The notes below the pieces were generated by a model that was not told the DNA's origin, searched no databases, and worked only from the letters and a program-made list of their open reading frames with translations. Shown in pieces: positions 41,990 to 51,198 of a DNA stretch of 64,000 bases. A program made the position numbers and the translations under genes. Where the stretch lies: the NCBI GenBank assembly GCA_019802505.1, contig JAFMOC010000023.1, positions 2,413,501 to 2,477,500 on the forward strand. The letters are read 5' to 3'. Source of the stretch: Corydoras sp. C115. Its lineage: Eukaryota; Chordata; Actinopteri; Siluriformes; Callichthyidae. How positions within the stretch are numbered: the stretch's first letter is position 1; every line of letters starts with the position of its first letter.

Positions 41990-42195
41990 AAATCCATTAT
42001 CCACCCATTATCTAGGTCCGAGTCACGGGGTCAGCATCCTGAGCAAAAAAGCTCAGATAACCGTATCCCCAGCTACCTCTTTTAGCTCTTCAGGAGGCAC
42101 ACCAATGTATTCCCAGGCCAACATGTCCTGGATCTTCCTCTGGTTCTTTTACCGGTTAAACCTGCATGCTAACCACTAAGCCTCCGTGCCGCCCG
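41990..42195. repeat. Dispersed fish repeat plus V-SINE head remnant
   Basis: 41997-42150 (GGTCAGCATCCTGAGCAAAA, then CTTCAGGAGGCACACCAATG) resembles a repeat common in fish genomes, class unknown to me. 42163-42195 (GCATGCTAACCACTAAGCC) is a reversed V-SINE head. Confidence 0.5.
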
Positions 42196-43098
42196 AAGAA
42201 AGGAATTAATTTATTTAAATATCAGCAATTTTGAAAGCAAACATTACACTTATGGTTGGGAGGGAGCATATAAACAGGACATATAAATAATATGTAATAA
42301 GTGATAAGTTTAAACTAGTAAAACATCACCAAAATTAATTACACTATTTTAAAACATTCCACAAAATTGGTACCACGTTAAAGGTTTTATGGATGGGTAT
42401 AAAATGAGTATCCATTTAAGAAGCTGTCGTTTTGCTTGTAAAAGCAAATAAATACTTTTTTTCAGTGCAAATCTGCTGCCTCCTAGCGGTGACACTGCCT
42501 GTTACAATGTAAAGAAAAAATCCTTCAATGACAACAATTTAACATATATATCTTAATCATAAACGTTTATTTTAACATAATCACTGAAATTCCAAATGTC
42601 CCTAAAATAAAGGTCTATGAAAAACTATTTTCATTACCTTCTGCCCTCTCGTATTTTTTTTAATTAAAGGGGTTTGGTATGGAGCCCCAGGATGAGAGAT
42701 AAAATTTATGTTTAAAAGAAAAAAAAAAGTGAATTTAAAAATAAAACTCAATTAGAATGTGGTGAAATCAATGCTGCATGACTATTACTTCGAAATGAAT
42801 AAATGAATACAAAGCAGATTTGACAAACATGCAATAGACTTTAATGCATTACTTTTGAGACTAACACAGGCATACATTTGGTCATTTAATACCCTAATCC
42901 TTGAACTAACAGCCCCCCCCCCCCCCACCATAAGTGCAGGTTTATCAAAATCATATCTGTGAAATTATAAAATGTATTAATCATCATATTATATGGAAAC
43001 CAGAAACCATATTTTTCAGAAAATTTTATTAGAAATTTGGTTTCTGATAAATACTCATATTAGTGGACATACATTTAATGGCAGCGAGTGAAAAGAAC
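42196..43098. other. Intergenic, no feature recognised
   Basis: AT-rich sequence with a 16-base poly-C run at about 42911-42926. Confidence 0.4.
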
Positions 43099-43240
43099 GG
43101 TATCACAGTGGCATAGAGGTTAGCATGTTCACCTCTCAGCACTAAGGGTCCAGGTTCAAATCCCGATTTGAGTGTAGTTTCCATTTTCTCCCTGTTCATG
43201 TGGGTTTTCTCCGGGTTCTCTAGTTTTCTCCCACAGTCTT
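43099..43240 (+). repeat. V-SINE 5' half
   Basis: It stops at TCTCCCACAGTC in the central domain; a reversed tail half follows 65 bp later. Confidence 0.75.
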
Positions 43241-43303
43241 GAGGTTTTATATGTTTTGATGTGTATATACACACACACACACACACACGCTCATACACAC
43301 ATA

Positions 43304-43437
43304 TTCATCCATCCATTATCTTCTGCTCTTCTGCTTTATCTTCTACGGGGGGGGGGTTCCCCATTCCCATCCAGGGGAGAATGTTACGGGCGCTGGACAG
43401 ATACACCCAGGACAGCGCACCGATCTATCGCTGTATA
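43304..43437 (-). repeat. V-SINE 3' half, inverted relative to the previous copy
   Basis: CATCCATCCATTATCTTCTG to ACCGATCTATCGCTG only, preceded by a (CA)n run at 43267-43288. Confidence 0.75.
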
Positions 43438-43445
43438 TATATATT

Positions 43446-43659
43446 AGGGCGCGGTAGCTCAGTGGTCAGGGCATTGGGCCTCAATCAATTTGACAAATCA
43501 ATCAATCAATCAATCAAATCAATCAATTGGGCAAATCAATTTGAAGGTTGGGGTTCAAATGCCAGGTCCATTGAATTTACCAATGTGGGTCCTTGAGCAA
43601 GACCCTTAACCCTTATTGCTCCAGGGATGTTGTAAGTTGCATCTGCTAAATGACCAAAT
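43446..43659 (+). repeat. tRNA-derived SINE with an L2-type tail, copy 2
   Basis: GCGGTAGCTCAGTGGTCAGG head, an internal (TCAA)n expansion at 43483-43545, CTTGAGCAAGACCCTTAACC and GCATCTGCTAAATGACC. Confidence 0.75.
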
Positions 43660-44637
43660 TTCAAATATATATATATATTTTTTTCATGAATTTCCTGGTT
43701 TATTGGTTGTGGCTTGTATTTGTTTATTTATTTATGATACATACATTTTTTCTTTCGTTTATTACTATATTTTCATGGCTGTATGTGGACTGTGTGGGCG
43801 GTTGATGGGTCTAGAAGACAACTGCACTTACCACAACTCTAAACACTTTAACTTATGATACATATACCAGGTCTTGTAATGCATTTTAAAAAGTACATAT
43901 TAATATGACGCACCGCAGTGTACATTTCATAAAACTTATATTAACATTGAAACTGCAAGTAGACCTGATTATACTGTGTACACAAACCTCGTCAGTAAAT
44001 GTGTGCTTGTGGTTGTGACAGGTGTTGCTGCATTCAAGACCTGTTAGCCACATTTGGTCAACACCTTATGACATTTGTGGTCTTCCATAATGTTAGGGGG
44101 TTTCAACTTTTCAGACACACACTCAATTTTCTAGCGTTACCCATTAACACCCCAGCCCTCATTCCAGTGTTAAAAACAAAAGATGTGTACATGTATATAT
44201 AGTGGGAGTGGAGGTTGTTGTCGACGTTTGGTCGATAGGTTACAAGTTGAAAATAACTTATGTTGGACTTCAGTTTAATGCACGTCATGTCACAAAGCTT
44301 TACATACAATATAATAAACTCATACTTGCCATTATTTATTATATATCATAGTTCTAGGTGCCAATACATTGTTTTTCTTTCCTGATAATACAGAATTCGT
44401 TCATTTGCATTTAATTCAAAATATAGTGGTACTTATTTAGTACGTAATGTGTCAGTATTTACTCTTAGTGTTTTTTTTAGGACAACTGTAAGAACAACAT
44501 ACCTTTACATTTTTACAATTTTGAGTATTTAAATATGCTGGACTAACAGGACTGCTATTCTGCCTTAATGCCATGGAATGTGCACTTTTATTTTCACAGA
44601 AGAAAAAGGGATTATTAATAAGATATTAATAATCCCT
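43660..44637. other. Intergenic, no feature recognised
   Basis: Unique AT-rich sequence; short frames without known domains. Confidence 0.4.
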
Positions 44638-45052
44638 ATCCCGGCTCGATTACTGTAATGCATTGCTTGCCATTCTTCCAGCATGCACAATCAGGCCTAT
44701 ACAACTGATTCAAAACTCTGCAGCCTGACTTGTGTTTAACCAGCCCAAGCAAACTCATGTCACTCTATTACTTATCTCTTCATTAGCTCCCTGTAGCTGC
44801 TTGTATTCATTACAAAGCACTGACTCTGGTCTATAGGACAATCTCTGGATCTGCCCCCTCTTACTGTGAGGCTAACTCTCACTTCGTATCATTCACCACT
44901 GCTAATTGAACTGCTAATTGATTGGATAATGATCAGGTTTGATTACACTACAGTTTTTTTTTTTACCGTAACGTGACTTGTGATGTTCTCTCATTTGTAA
45001 GTTGCTTTGGATAAAAGCATCTGCTAAATGACTAAATGTAAATGTAATGCAA
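44638..45052 (+). repeat. L2 LINE 3' fragment
   Basis: CCCGGCTCGATTACTGTAATG parallels the SRLDYCNAL-coding part of the 38-39 kb element. It then includes the segment missing from that element and the standard L2 tail at 44995-45045. Truncated, non-coding now. Confidence 0.82.
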
Positions 45053-45142
45053 ATTTAAGTGATTTTGATCAATATTTTACTATTGTTGATGTAACACACT
45101 TAGTTTCAGGTCCAGTTGAACTGAAAAAAAAAAAAATAAAAA

Positions 45143-45144
<2 letters not shown>

Positions 45145-45239
<95 letters not shown>
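45145..45239. repeat. (TA)n then (CA)n microsatellite
   Basis: About 69 bp of AT followed by about 26 bp of AC. Confidence 0.97.
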
Positions 45240-45337
45240 TTCATCCATCCATTATATATATACTAAGAAGAAAAAAAGGCAAAATTATCTCAGAGTTTTG
45301 ACTTAGAAAGTAAATAACAATAACTGGTTAAGTAACA

Positions 45338-45697
45338 GGGCGGCACTGTGGCTTAGTGGTTAGCACGTTCGCCTCTCAGCACTAGGGATTCCCAGTTCGA
45401 ATCCCCATCTGGGTGGAGTTTCCATGTTCTCCCCGTGTCTGCGTGGGTTTCCTACGGGTTCTCCGCTTTCCTCCCACAGTCCAAAAACATGGATCAAGTC
45501 AATTGAGTTCTCCAAATTGCCCCATATAGAGTGTGTATGCGTGCGTGTCTGTGTGAGTGAGTGTGTGCCCAGCAATAGATTGGCGCCCTGTCCTGGGTGT
45601 ATCTGCCCAGCGCCTGAAATCTCCCCTGGATGGGCATGGGGAAGCCCACCGCAACCCTAATATAGGATAAAGATAATGTTAGATAATGAATGAATGA
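45338..45697 (+). repeat. V-SINE copy, full, with target duplication
   Basis: 10-bp direct repeat TTAAGTAACA at 45328-45337 and 45698-45707. Confidence 0.93.
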
Positions 45698-45707
45698 TTA
45701 AGTAACA

Positions 45708-46279
45708 TCTTAATCTATAACAAAAATGGTAAGTTAGTAAATCAGAATTTGAGATAAAAAGTCAGAATTTTGAGTTAGAAAACAGAATTCTGATATAAAA
45801 AAACAGAATTCTGACAGTATATCTCAGAATTCTGATTTACTTATCCATTTACTATGGATTAAGATGTTATTAACTGAATTATAATTCTAACTGTGTGTCA
45901 CGTTAGTAAATCACACCGGTAAAACTGCTTAAGGTTAGCGATGCACTTTTTATCATCCAAATAATAGGAAAAAACATTTTTATTATATGCAGTATAATTT
46001 GTATAGTTGGATAAATGTATGTACACAGTTTGTTTTGAGTAAATACACATGTGTTATGACAGCTGCAAATTATATAGTATGTACATTGCACAGGTTCAGT
46101 ATTAGGACACAAAAATATACCGATATGATGAATGAATAATGCAGCATGTACTTGAAATGTGATTACAGCTATACACAAGTTTTACATACACATAAATTAA
46201 AACAGCTGCTGGGCAGAGAACAGTACACCAATCAATATATACATAAAGTTATATATATAAAGTTTTGAAATATATAAAA
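45708..46279. other. Intergenic, local simple repeats only
   Basis: 45735-45840 contains several near-copies of AATCAGAATTTGA or AACAGAATTCTGA, a degenerate short tandem/inverted motif; otherwise unique. Confidence 0.45.
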
Positions 46280-46357
46280 TGTAGATTGGCTGGTACCTAA
46301 CTCCAATTGTTATGATATATATCATAACAACTGGAGTTCGGTACCAGCTAATCTACA
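46280..46357. repeat. 78-bp near-perfect palindrome
   Basis: 39-base arms with no spacer and three mismatches, centred between 46318 and 46319 (TATGATAT|ATATCATA). The outer parts read GTAGATTGGCTGGTACC and GGTACCAGCTAATCTAC. Confidence 0.9.
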
Positions 46358-46677
46358 ATTTAATGAATAATTGTGAAGCCTGCAAATGGTGTGGCCATAT
46401 ATCTCAATTTTAACTTTTCTCTGGCTGAACATGGTTAGCGTTCTTCTATTAATGAGTTTTCCAACTTATTCTAAGAACATTATCCAGTTTATTGCATTTG
46501 AAGACCTTGGTTTAGTGACAAACTGAATAATTGACTCATAATAATTGACTCACCCAAATTACTCATGATTATTAAGATATCAGCCTGAAGCAAGTTTAAG
46601 CTCTGTTGCTTTTTAGTGTAAGAAGGTATAATTACACAATTTTTATTATATATTACAAATATAAATTATAAAATTAA

Positions 46678-46924
46678 AGGCTCACTGTAGATGCTCACAT
46701 TCAGTACAAGGCACTGATTCTGGCCTACAGGACAATTTCTAGATCTGAATGTCGCCTGGTGATTCAACCTCACTGTGATCCTAATTCTTACTATGTATTG
46801 TTCACCACTGCTGATTGATTGGATAATGATCAGGTTTGATTATACTACAGTGTAGCTGTTTTTTCCTTAACTTGACTTGTGGTGTTCTCTCATTTGTAAA
46901 TCGCTTTGAATTAAAGCGATTTAC
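46678..46924 (+). repeat. L2 LINE 3' fragment
   Basis: CACATTCAGTACAAGGCACTG to CATTTGTAAATCGCTTTGAA; similar to 44790-45015. Confidence 0.75.
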
Positions 46925-46949
46925 AGGGGTAAGATACACTGATCCAGGG

Positions 46950-47150
46950 ATAAGATAGACAGGGTACCAACCTATCACTGGGCACACTCCCTCACACAGA
47001 CACACTATATGGGGCAATTTAGAGCATTAAATTTTTCTTGAATCCATGTTTTTGGAATGTGGGAGGAAACCGGAAAACCCGGAGTGAACCCACATGGACA
47101 CAGGGAGAACATGGAAACTCCATCCAGACTGGGATTTATATCTGGAATTG
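46950..47150 (-). repeat. V-SINE copy, both ends lost
   Basis: Only CAACCTATCACTGGGCACAC through GAGAACATGGAAACTCCATC. Confidence 0.75.
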
Positions 47151-47190
47151 CAAATTGCCAAATCCTACTTGGTTTCAGTTGAATTGAATT

Positions 47191-47345
47191 TATATTAGAT
47201 TAGATTAGATTCAACTTTACTGTCATTGTGCAGAGTACAGGGCCAATGAAATGTCGTTAGCATCTAACCAGAAGTGCAATATATACAATATTTAGATAAA
47301 GTGCAGTAGTACCAGTGTATATAACAGTAACGTATATACATAAAT
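47191..47345 (+). repeat. Dispersed repeat, (ATTAG)n head type, copy 1
   Basis: TTAGATTAGATTAGATTCAAC, TGTCATTGTGCAGAGTACA, AACCAGAAGTGCAA. A second copy lies at 55990-56110. It is a common fish repeat with the sequence layout of a LINE or SINE 3' part; class not assigned. Confidence 0.6.
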
Positions 47346-47649
47346 ATGAACATGTTATATACATATGTGTACAGGTGAAATTATGAAATATGTAATGAAT
47401 ATGAAGTATATAGTATTATATGTCTATATTAAAGGTTATATATAGGAATGTACATATAGCATATAAATATACATATATACAAATAATATATACACTATCT
47501 ATTAGTGGTCATTAAGTCATTATTTGCACATATATGCAAAAATATAAGCATATAAATATAATATCGATAATGTATGGATATTGCATCGTGTACATACTTG
47601 AGCAGCAATATGACTACCAGTGTAATGACTACATTACAGTATGTACACA

Positions 47650-47652
<3 letters not shown>

Positions 47653-47708
<56 letters not shown>
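47653..47708. repeat. (TA)n microsatellite
   Basis: About 56 bp, 13 bases before the left arm of the large inverted duplication. Confidence 0.97.
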
Positions 47709-47711
<3 letters not shown>

Positions 47712-47879
47712 AATCGTTTATATGCGTTTAAAGCGTCTTGAAAGTCAAAATGGTCCAGATCTAAAATTTTGCAGCTATCGAAGCCCAAACAATCAAAGTC
47801 CATCTTGGGTGTTTCCTCAATAAGAGCATATATACACAACCTTCAATAAACAGGCTTTATATTTGGGAGAAGTCAGAAT

Positions 47880-48026
47880 TTGGGCTGTGGGAGGAAACCG
47901 GAGAACCCAAAAGACACCCGGAGAACCCACGCAGACACGGGGAGAACATAGAAACTACACCCAAATTGGGATTCGAACTGGGAACCCTAGTGTTGAGAGG
48001 CAAACATGCTAACCACTAAGCCACCA

Positions 48027-48029
<3 letters not shown>
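47880..48029 (-). repeat. V-SINE 5' half (left arm)
   Basis: GGGCTGTGGGAGGAAACCGG to CTAACCACTAAGCCACCATG. Contains the CACCCGGAGAACCCACG block that is absent from the right arm. Confidence 0.85.
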
Positions 48030-48098
<69 letters not shown>

Positions 48099-48144
48099 CA
48101 CACATATATGTATGTATGTATGTATGTATGTGTATATATGTATG

Positions 48145-48219
<75 letters not shown>
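48030..48219. repeat. Compound microsatellite (TA)n-(TG)n-(TATG)n-(TA)n
   Basis: Loop of the inverted duplication: TA to about 48062, TG to about 48094, a mixed GTAT/TATG block to about 48150, TA to about 48219. Confidence 0.97.
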
Positions 48220-48224
<5 letters not shown>

Positions 48225-48350
48225 TGGTGGCTTAGTGGTTAGCATGTTTGCCTCGCAACACTAGGGTTCGAATCCCAATCTGGGTGTAGTTTCTATGTTC
48301 TCCCCGTGTCTGCCCTTTGGGTTCTCCGGTTTCCTCCCACAGCCCAAATT
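48220..48350 (+). repeat. V-SINE 5' half (right arm)
   Basis: GCATGGTGGCTTAGTGGTTA to CCTCCCACAGCCCAAA; same breakpoint at its 3' side as the left-arm copy. Confidence 0.85.
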
Positions 48351-48505
48351 CTGACTTCTCCCAAATTTAAAGCCTGTTTATTGAAGGTTGTGTATATATG
48401 CTCTTATTGAGGAAACACCCAAGATGGACTTTGATTGTTTGGGCTTCGATAGCTGCAAACATTTAGATCTGGACCATTTTGACTTTCAAGACGCTTTAAA
48501 CGCAT

Positions 48506-49320
48506 CTGTGATCGGGTTATTGATCGGATCGCGATGTATAACCGTGTAGGCTGAAGACCTCGGGCAACAGTTGATCGCCTTCGTTGTGTGAAGCACACGA
48601 GCGTCCTCCATTGCGCATGAGCAAAAACACAAACACACAGCTACACACACACTCTCCCAGAGCCCCACTATAGAGGCGAGTCGAGCGCAGTCGTGTATTA
48701 TGCCGCTTCGCTGCCATAAAAAGCGACCGGAAAATCTGCACGGAATTCGCTACCGGAGCTGCTTGGAGTAAAAGTAATAAAAGTGTTTCTGATTCCCGCT
48801 TTCAGAATCGAGTTGCTTTTCTGCTTAGACGGTGTACATAGCAGCTTTAATTCGGGAATGCACAGCTACCAGGCTGCCTGGCTCGCAGTGTGAATCCGAT
48901 GCACCGCGCTTTGCAACAACCTAACAAAGCGGCGTTTTTAGTCCCTCTTCACGGTCGCTCGGTAACATTTGGGATCAGATGGGCGCCGTTTACCGCGTTG
49001 TGGGCTCGAGCTCTCCGTTTTGATGTGGAATACGACCGACACCTCTTTCAAACTGGCCAGCTAACCGGCTAACGCGGCGTGCACACACACAATGGCTATG
49101 GCGGCGGAAACAGATATGGAGGAGGCTTTGCTTATGGAGCTAGCGTTAGCTCCGCGGATCCTCCGTGCACACACACCGTTCACCGTGCCCGCCATCTTTT
49201 AAAGAAACTTCCACCTAGACCCCGAGACTCATTTCCTTCAGGTTCGGTCGACATCTCGCCGAATCGGTCGGATTTTCGGGTTAGGAAGCGTTAGAGACTC
49301 CCAGAGGCGGGCGGTATGCT
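48506..49320 (+). promoter_or_regulatory. brd3: CpG-rich promoter and probable non-coding exon 1 of brd3
   Basis: The richest CpG stretch between the two genes, repeat-free, about 1.6-2.4 kb before the translated exon. It has an NRF1-like TTGCGCATGAGC (about 48612) and a YY1-like CCCGCCATCTTT (about 49188), features typical of TATA-less housekeeping promoters. BRD3 genes have an untranslated first exon, which this would supply. The exact start site and splice donor (a weak GGCG|GTATGC at about 49312 is possible) cannot be fixed. Confidence 0.6.
49092..49202 (+). other. Possible upstream ORF in the brd3 leader
   Basis: 36-codon frame MAMAAETDMEEALLMELALA... with four in-frame ATGs, ending TAA in the YY1-like motif. 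It would be an upstream ORF if this segment is in the mature exon 1. No evidence of translation. Confidence 0.25.
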
Positions 49321-50257
49321 AACGAATTGTTTCGCTGAGCTCGTTTTCTGCTCAGTCAGCCCTAAACATTCAGTTTCAGGCTTTGAGCTGCTATTCATGT
49401 ACACACACACACTTTTTGTATATGAACGTTTTCATGTAGACATGTTTAACATTATGTGCTTTTGTAACCCTGTTCTATTTAAATTGTCGTCACTATTTCT
49501 GTTAAGGAAAATGCAATGTTTACATTTAACAAATCGACGAGTACTTCAGTCTTTGGCTAGTTGGGTTTGTTTTGTCCATGCAGTGTGTTGTTCCCTCAGT
49601 CAAGTATATCAAGTAAACGACTTCTTTAAAACGTTGTATTCACAATATGTCTACAACACTCTAGGGAGTTGTACTTAATCTGACCTTTCTGTCATGTTGT
49701 TGCGTTTTGTGATTTTGGCCTCATGAACTTCACCCCCTGCAATTCGTCTAAATCCAGTTATATCAGTTAGCTTTTTTTAACTTCACAATTTAGTCTACAC
49801 AATTTGGAGTTTTTCGAGTTTGGACAATGTATGGGGCTTTTGACTTGTTGAATTGTGTTTTTGTATTTGGTTGAAGGTTGGAGCATGTTAAAATGTCACT
49901 GTGTTGGTTGGGGTTTTGAAAAGTTTGACAATGGAACCACTGTTTTTGAGCTTAATGGGAATCAAAGTTAATATAAATTTAACGTATATTTTGTTTTTTT
50001 TTGTTTCATTTTTTTGTATGTTGTGAGTAAAGTGATGCGATGAAATATGGCTCTAGTGGTTAAGACTGTCTTCTTTTAATAGTTACTGCATTTGTTTCTT
50101 AAATTTGATTGTGTTTTCCTAGTTTACATAGAATAATAAGCTATTAGTAGCCTACTGCTTCTTCTATTTGTATTGTGTACAATGTTGGTTAAAGTATCTA
50201 ATCATTATTGCTATGTATACCTGAATATATATGAATATATATAAATTAGTGCCAAAA
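49321..50257. other. brd3: brd3 first intron, no feature recognised
   Basis: T-rich unique intron sequence. Confidence 0.4.
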
Positions 50258-50540
50258 TTAGTGCCATTCAAGGTTTGGACACGCCTCCATTTGCCCCGTT
50301 TATTGTCAATTTTATCAGATCCATTTAGCACTTTGTTGTTCTACAATTACAGACTGTATTCTGTGGACCACTGTACTGTCCTGACCAATAGAGAACAAAG
50401 ACCCAACAGAGGACTAACAAAAAAAGAAAACAGATGGACTACAGTCTGTAATTGTAAAATTAGAATGTCTATATGTATGGTAAATGCTAAAAAATTAATA
50501 ATGAATTGAGGAGGGGGTGTGTTCAAACTTTTCTATGCAC
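50258..50540. repeat. MITE family A, copy 3
   Basis: The left end TTCAAGGTTTGGACACGCCTC is mirrored by the right end GAGGGGGTGTGTTCAAACTT. Internal ACAATTACAGACTGTA and its complement confirm the long inverted arms. In brd3 intron 1. Confidence 0.75.
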
Positions 50541-50862
50541 CCAACTGATGCTTCTTATGTACATTTTCTTATGTATGTCTTTCTATGTTTATTTTCTGTT
50601 ATAACAGTTTAGCCAGTATATGTGAGAGATTGAATGACATGCTATGAATACAACATATTATAATCATAACCATCTTTATTGAGTTTCCCTTTAAAAAAAA
50701 AACAACAAAAAAAAAAACATTGATTTGTGTACTTTTCTGAATCTGGAAACAGATAAGTGCATCCTTGGGTGTAAAGCTTATTTTAAATCTTGTCATGCAG
50801 TCCTGTTTGTATTGTTTGTTCCCCATATTTATTAAAAAAAATAAAACTTTGTTTCTTGGCAG

Positions 50863-51198
50863 AGCACTGAGTCTCTGGTTCTGAGATGGGATGTGTGCAT
50901 CGAACAGGTAGTAAGGAGAAGAAAGTGAAGCCACTATACCAGTAGATCCAGACTAGACGTCTTTCGAGCATCAAGATCCAGACCACCCTCGTCCAGTATG
51001 TCGGTGGTCACGTCTCCCACCCAGGCTGCCCCTGCTATAGTTAATCCCTCTCCCCCTGAAGTGACCAACCCTACCAAACCTGGCCGGAAAACGAACCAGC
51101 TTCAGTACATGCAGAATGTAGTAGTGAAGACTCTATGGAGACATCAGTTTGCCTGGCCCTTTTACACCCCTGTGGACGCGATAAAATTAAATCTTCCA
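50863..51198 (+). CDS. brd3: brd3 exon 2: 5' UTR and first coding exon
   Basis: Acceptor TTTCTTGGCAG; ATG at 50998; donor CCA|GTACGT. It encodes MSVVTSPTQAAPAIVNPSPP through the bromodomain 1 ZA loop (FAWPFYTPVDAIKLNLP). This start is chosen because it matches the length and Pro-rich opening of BRD3, and no upstream in-frame ATG exists in the exon. Confidence 0.95.

Larger units (their letters stand above)
47722..48505. repeat. Large inverted duplication, about 300-bp arms
   Basis: The left arm 47722-48029 is the reverse complement of the right arm 48220-48505, nearly identical except for a few substitutions and an 18-20 bp deletion in the right arm near 48312. Each arm contains about 155 bp of otherwise single-copy sequence plus the 5' half of a V-SINE. 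The spacer (48030-48219) is all simple repeats. It lies directly upstream of the brd3 CpG-rich promoter region. Confidence 0.93.

Noticed and set aside
42900..42930. Poly-C run as a functional i-motif
   Set aside because: Similar C-runs occur in several V-SINE copies as replication slippage; no supporting context here.
48006..48264. CRISPR-like or satellite array
   Set aside because: It is a compound microsatellite in a vertebrate genome, without unique spacers between repeats.
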